The translations under genes were made by a program, and so were the position numbers. Below, piece by piece: positions 59,602-64,000 of a DNA stretch of 64,000 nt. Every line of letters starts with the position of its first letter. The stretch's first letter is position 1. Origin of the DNA: Tetranychus cinnabarinus (lineage: Eukaryota > Arthropoda > Arachnida > Trombidiformes > Tetranychidae); NCBI GenBank assembly GCA_022266195.1, contig WHVY01000006.1, forward strand, positions 3,720,001 through 3,784,000, in the 5' to 3' direction. The notes under the pieces were generated by a model, which had not been told where the DNA came from, made no database searches, and was given only the letters and a program-made list of their open reading frames with translations.

Positions 59602-60369
59602 ATGTGTTAGAAGAATATTCATTGTTATATGAAACAGCTCGAATTTTATACGATATTCAGGCATATTATATTATAACCCATAATGAAAACAAATGTTTGG
59701 TCAAAGAATGATAACTTTAGGTGATACCAATCTCGAATAATCGAGGTCCAAAGTTTGTAAACTAATGTCTAAAATCAAGAGAACTGTTTCAAAATTTGGA
59801 AAAGTATTTACTCCATGATGTGTGCAAACATTTTATGTGAACGAATAATAAGTTTTAGCCCTCTAACTATTAGGGTCACAGAATGCGGTCGGTTTAACTA
59901 AAAATCGAACTGATCTGTTTTACAGAAAACATGGAATGTTATTGCTCAAAATGTGGGCATTTTCTGGTTGGTCATCAAAATTCACATCAGTCAAATAGAT
60001 TTTAATGAAAAAATCTGTTTCCATAATTGCACAAAAGGCGATCAAAGTTTAAACTTTGACTTCGATTTTCTCAAAGACTGTTCATCAGGTGAACTATTAG
60101 ATAGCAGCAATGGATTCAGTTTACATGCATCTACAAATCCACCGAGTCTAAATTCTTTACTCAAATGTTCGCGTCTTTAGCAGCACTCTTTGCATTTCAT
60201 TTGCAAGTTTAACCAGAAAATTGGTTTATTCACCAAGATATGTGTTGTTGTGAGTTTGTTATGTTGAATAAGTTGTTGCTCGTACTATTACAACGCAACC
60301 ATCATTATCCAAATTCGCTAATAGACAGTTAATTGAACGAATTGAATTTTTGTCTAGTAGAGAATTAAA

Positions 60370-61246
60370 TTGGTGAAAAAATATTGATTGTACCTGTAAC
60401 CATTCTCGAAATATCGAGGTTCAAAGTTTGTAAACTAATGTCCAAAATCAAGAGAACTATTGATGCATTGGAAAAATTAGTCAGTCCATGATGTGTGCAA
60501 ACAATTTCTATGAACGAATAATAAGTTTCAGCTTGCGATCTCTTTCGGTCACAGGATGCGGTCGGTTTAAATAAAAATCGAACTGATCTGTTTTATGGTG
60601 AATAGAAAATTTGATTTCTAGAAATAAGTACAGTTTTCGGTGCACCATCAAAAGTCACATCAGGGAAATGAGTTTTATGAAAAAATCTGCTTCCATAAAT
60701 GTACAAATGGAGATCAAAGTTTCAACCTTAAACTCGATTTTCTCGAAAACTATTGATGAGAGAAACTTTTAAATTACACAAACAGACTCAGTTTTTATGT
60801 CCTTACAAACTAACAGAGTCGAACTTTGAAAGAAATTTATTTTTACCAGTTTATGTCCATTTGTTTTTCAGTATTTGAGTCAATTTGTGCATAGATGTGA
60901 CAATTGTGTAAGTTATGTCTTTTAGTAACAACCAGCATAAAACAAATGCAAATGGAATTGAAAATGCAAGCACAATTATGTTACTTATTGTGATTTTGGA
61001 CAGAAACCGTAATGGACTTGGACCTTACTCTGACCAAACGATCTAGTCATGATGGAATGTAAAATAAAGTCAATGAAAAGCTTTAAATCTATCGAACAAT
61101 TAAAAATATTTCCCTCAGCGCTTATTTTACGGAGAAATGAGTGTTTAAAAGCAGTTATATTTCAGTACCTAAATGTCCAGCATATCGTTTTTATTTTTTA
61201 ATCAATACAATGTCTAATTATTTATTATAAACAAATTAATAAAACA
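60370..61246 (+). repeat. Right arm of the foldback element
   Basis: Same strand sense as the block A direct units. Shares TGATTGTACCTGTAACCATT, the GTCACAGGATGCGGTC segment and the end TTAGTAACAACCAGCATAAA with them. Its outer ~240 bp (about 61000-61246) is absent from the block A direct units. Confidence 0.88.
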
Positions 61247-61410
61247 TTTGAATTCTGTGCAATTGCACCAATTTTTCAATGACAATTCATTCAATTTTAG
61301 CTTTGGTCAATCTTTAGTTCACTCAAGTTGACTATTTTAAACATCTTTGACTTTTCTGGAAATTCAACCTTTCTTTATTCAGCGTGTTAAATTGAAATTT
61401 AACTCTTACA

Positions 61411-62736
61411 ATGTATTCACTCGCTTTTCAGCACAAAACTCGTGGCCAACAGTTTATTAAACCATTGAATATATTCGCCAAGTCGATAATATTTAAAAGC
61501 CGATTCCATCAGGCTGCTCATCTCATCATTTTAGTAGCGTGGTTGATCAGAGGATTATATGGCATCAACATCTTGTTAGCTGGTTCCAAATCGACCACAG
61601 GCTCGCAAACTCATGCTTTTAAGTGGTTAATTGTGTGGAGATCGGTTTATTCATTAATTTTTGCTCTTAGTCTTGCACAGTTTTCAGTCAAATCTCATCT
61701 TTACAAAAGGTTTTTCCAGAACTGGCAAGAAATAATTCGTCAAAATCCATTGATTGCCACCAATTACATTATTAAAAAGAGAAAAGTATTGATGATAATC
61801 ATCATAACGCTGTTTGTTTATGAACTGGTCTCGGTTACATTCGACTTTATCACGCTGGAAAATTCAAGTCCTTCAACTAGAATTGACATTTTAAAACAAA
61901 CTTTGCAATACACTTTCACTATAATTATCGGCACTGGATGGGCTGCTTATATTCATTTCTTGGTTGAATCTTGTATTTACCTTCAATCGACATTCAAAAT
62001 GATCAACTATTATCTTAAAAATTTCGAGCTGATCAAGCTTTTACCAAGTAAATTCAATGCTTCACATAAAATCAGATCAATACGGAGACTTTACGCCCAA
62101 TCAGTTGAACTCATTGACCTTATTGATACCTTTCTATCATTTACAATATTTGGTTTTTACATTTATTTTACCGTCTACTGTCTCTTCATTTTCAGCTTGC
62201 TCTTCAGTTCATCCAAAACAACTCCAGATCTCATCATGAGCATAATAAAGTGCATCGGCGAATCAAGTTATATCATCATAGTGACTTACTATCTTGTTCA
62301 TATTCACACTCAGGCCACACAGATATTTGACAAGGTTTATAATCTTACATTAACAAAGCTAGCTGAATATGAATACACAAACGAGGTAATTAAATTTTCA
62401 TCTCGTTACTCCATTGATTTCCCTTTATACTATTAAAATATCATTAACTTTCCTGCAAAAAAACATCAATATCTCTGAGAATCAGTTAATTTTGTTTTTA
62501 AATCCAATGAAAATCAATAAGCATTATTTTTCTTCAGAATCTAATTCTTTATTTACATTGATTGGTAATGAATACAATCATTTTACTGTCTACAGATTAA
62601 CCTTTTTCTGGTTCGAGTCAACCAGCAGGATGTTGGGTTCAAGTTTGCGAGGTTGTTCGTAATAAAACCGAGTTTTGTTTCCTCACTGGCGACCGTTTCA
62701 TTGACACTGGCTTTGACCATACCAAATGTATTTTGA
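61411..62736 (+). CDS. Gustatory receptor (seven-transmembrane chemoreceptor)
   Basis: Exon 1 (61411-62385, 325 codons) and exon 2 (62596-62736) join in phase 0 (GAG|GTAATT; TCTACAG), giving 371 residues, the usual arthropod gustatory receptor size. Six hydrophobic segments are in exon 1, including AAHLIILVAWLIRGLYGI, VLMIIIITLFVYELVS and FLSFTIFGFYIYFTVYCLFI. Exon 2 supplies the conserved end: VNQQDVGFKFARLFVIKPSF, then a last hydrophobic helix. The short final exon carrying TM7 after a phase-0 intron is typical of this family. Gustatory receptors are ligand-gated cation channels in sensory neurons. Spider mites have very large, fast-evolving gustatory receptor families. The gene starts only about 165 bp from the foldback element. 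Intact, no stops or frameshifts. Ligand unknown. Confidence 0.88.
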
Positions 62737-63658
62737 TGCTTATTTGGTCTTAAATCATTATATATCTCGACAAGTTCAACCATTAAGGCGATCGATTAAA
62801 GTGAAATTTTTTTGGGTTGATCGTTAAAATCAATCATTATTGTTTCTCAGAGGGAATAACAATGAATTGTATAAATATGACACTTTATTTACATGTATGA
62901 GATTTGATGGAAAGTAAATGTTTTTGGTTTATGAGACTTTCGATTGTCTTGATTAAAGCTACCAACAACAACAACATTGCTCATTGTTTTCTTGTGACAA
63001 GGTGTTTACAAATGCTTCTGTCTTGGTCGATGAGTATTTTCAACAGGTTTGTCAACAGTGAACTATGTATGGTTAAGTTGTTATTATTTTTGTTCAACAC
63101 TCAAGTTTATAATGAGAAGTTATAAGAGCTAAGCAATTTATGGTAATTAGGGGGTGGATTCTGAGTTACTCAGCTGTACTTGTGTTTCTCCAACCTAATC
63201 AGTTGAATGAGTTCTTCCTTACCAACCTCTCCTACTCTTTACATCATCTTTCTTTCTCTCTCTTTTTCCTTCCTTCTTTCTGTCTGTCTACCTCTCCCGT
63301 TATCTTCCAGTCGCTCTATCTTCATCTCTTTCTCTCATTTCTCCACCTTTTTTCTTCTCGTTTCAGTGACTGTTTCTAATACACTACATTTTCTCATCAC
63401 CATCAGTTGTCTTTTAACATCGATACACTCACTGTGATCTCCAGTTAAACTTGGTATAAAATAAACCAACAATCAGTTGAATCTTATTCTCAAAGAGTGA
63501 GAATAAGAAATTGAGACAATTTAAATTACAACTGGTCTCTAATTGTCTTTTTATCCGTCTTCACACTCTGTGTTTGTAAATCGCGCTTTTACCCATTTCT
63601 TGTTGTGGTTTTTGTTTTTGCCCCATTAGCTCACTCCTATCTCTTTGTTTACCCAAAA
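62737..63658. other. Intergenic and 5' UTR/promoter region of the last gene
   Basis: About 920 bp. 63205-63365 is strongly C/T-rich (TCTTTCTCTCTCTTTTTCC and similar). A TATAAA at 63455-63460 may be the core promoter of the gene starting at 63659. No other coding region recognised. Confidence 0.4.
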
Positions 63659-64000
63659 ATGTTGTCTACCAATGGTGCAAATGCCAATGATTTATCTAAA
63701 GTCAGAAGTAAAACAAAATTATTTTTGTTGGTTCTTATTGGAATACAGTTTACCCTGAGTCTTATTGAATTTGTCTTTGCCATTGTCAATGGATATGTTG
63801 AGGCTATCCTGATCACCGTGATAAGTGTCTGCATCGATGGAACCCTTTTGAGTGCTATCTTTATGCAATGGAGAACCGTTTTACGAGTATTCCGTACAAT
63901 AATCATAGTTATTGTCATAATTTGTGTCATCTCATCATTGGCAGGAATCCTTGTTCTTGTTGGAGGTGAAAAAATGGATAAAGAGCAAATTGCTGATGAT
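63659..64000 (+). CDS. Multi-pass membrane protein, 5' part only (runs off the window)
   Basis: From the ATG at 63659 the frame is open for 114 codons to the window edge. After a polar N-terminus (MLSTNGANANDLSKVRSKTK) come three hydrophobic segments: LFLLVLIGIQFTLSLIEFVF, GYVEAILITVISVCIDGTLL and IIIVIVIICVISSLAGILVL. A charged stretch (GGEKMDKEQIADD) follows. The spacing suggests a small four-helix protein or the first part of a larger one. I do not recognise a family. The C/T-rich leader and TATAAA upstream support a real 5' end. The antisense frame over the same bases is a shadow. Confidence 0.65.
   Translation, partial: MLSTNGANANDLSKVRSKTKLFLLVLIGIQFTLSLIEFVFAIVNGYVEAILITVISVCIDGTLLSAIFMQWRTVLRVFRTIIIVIVIICVISSLAGILVLVGGEKMDKEQIADD

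Larger units (their letters stand above)
58551..61246. mobile_element. Repeat block B: 2.7 kb foldback element with ~0.87-0.9 kb inverted arms
   Basis: The left arm (about 58551-59445) is the reverse complement of the right arm (about 60370-61246) over nearly its whole length, with about 0.9 kb between. Outermost matching bases are TTATTAATTTGTTTATAATA at the left and its complement near 61225-61244. Interior landmarks include CAGCATATCGTTTTTATTTT, GATCTAGTC, ATTACGGTTTCTGTCC, ATGCTGGTTGTTACTAAAAG and GATCAGTTCGATTTTA. The middle holds another direct unit (about 59640-60355) and a spacer (59445-59640). A further partial unit sits just outside at about 58385-58480. No protein is encoded. It looks like a non-autonomous foldback-type element. 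A target-site duplication could not be fixed. Confidence 0.85.

Noticed and set aside
59953..60180. 75-codon frame in the foldback element as a transposon protein
   Set aside because: Sense frame of the repeat with no motif; the matching region in block A has no equivalent intact frame on that strand.
62605..62620. GGTTCGAGTC, resembling a tRNA B box
   Set aside because: Lies within the in-frame last exon of the gustatory receptor; no A box or cloverleaf stems around it.

Overview
This is AT-rich eukaryotic nuclear DNA from an animal, most likely an acariform mite of the spider-mite type (Tetranychus-like). The evidence is many short GT-AG introns (mostly 70-300 bp), animal-specific families (MEOX-type homeobox, leishmanolysin-like peptidase, CNNM, tetraspanin, CD36, KIF3A, HRI) and an arthropod-style gustatory receptor. 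No bacterial-style operon or CRISPR array was seen. The species call is inference. All exon models below were read by eye from splice sites and codon phase, and each joins in frame.

Layout: 1-5.2 kb has no recognisable gene. 5.2-6.6 kb holds an unrecognised two-exon gene (+). 7.4-7.8 kb holds a small protamine-like basic protein (-), 8.2-8.7 kb a compact MEOX/buttonless-like homeobox gene (-), and 9.6-11.7 kb lysyl-tRNA synthetase (-), with a possible mitochondrial presequence. 13.5-16.6 kb is an 11-exon leishmanolysin-like metallopeptidase (+). 16.9-17.4 kb is a rearranged partial copy of the LysRS region. 17.7-19.6 kb is Mediator subunit MED17 (+), 20.5-23.0 kb a five-exon tetraspanin (-), and 24.8-26.2 kb the tRNA m5C methyltransferase NSUN6 (+). 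26.6-29.8 kb is a block of interspersed repeats. 30.2-32.2 kb is the eIF2-alpha kinase HRI (-), divergent from KIF3A kinesin-2 (33.2-36.0 kb, +). 36.0-41.9 kb is gene-free. 41.9-46.7 kb is a CNNM/uex magnesium transporter (+), 47.9-48.2 kb DPH3 (+), 48.8-52.5 kb an ENTPD ecto-apyrase (+), and 54.2-56.2 kb a CD36-family scavenger receptor (+). 58.4-61.2 kb is a large foldback repeat related to the 26.6-29.8 kb block. 61.4-62.7 kb is a gustatory receptor (+). The window ends inside a multi-pass membrane protein gene (63.66 kb onward, +).

The genes are mostly unrelated housekeeping and membrane genes, with no shared pathway. Several act in translation (LysRS, NSUN6, HRI, DPH3). The most unusual material is the foldback repeat family. 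It has arms of nearly 0.9 kb, and an internal spacer that lies in opposite orientation in its two blocks about 32 kb apart. A second unusual item is the composite LysRS duplication, whose coding part is much less diverged than its non-coding part.
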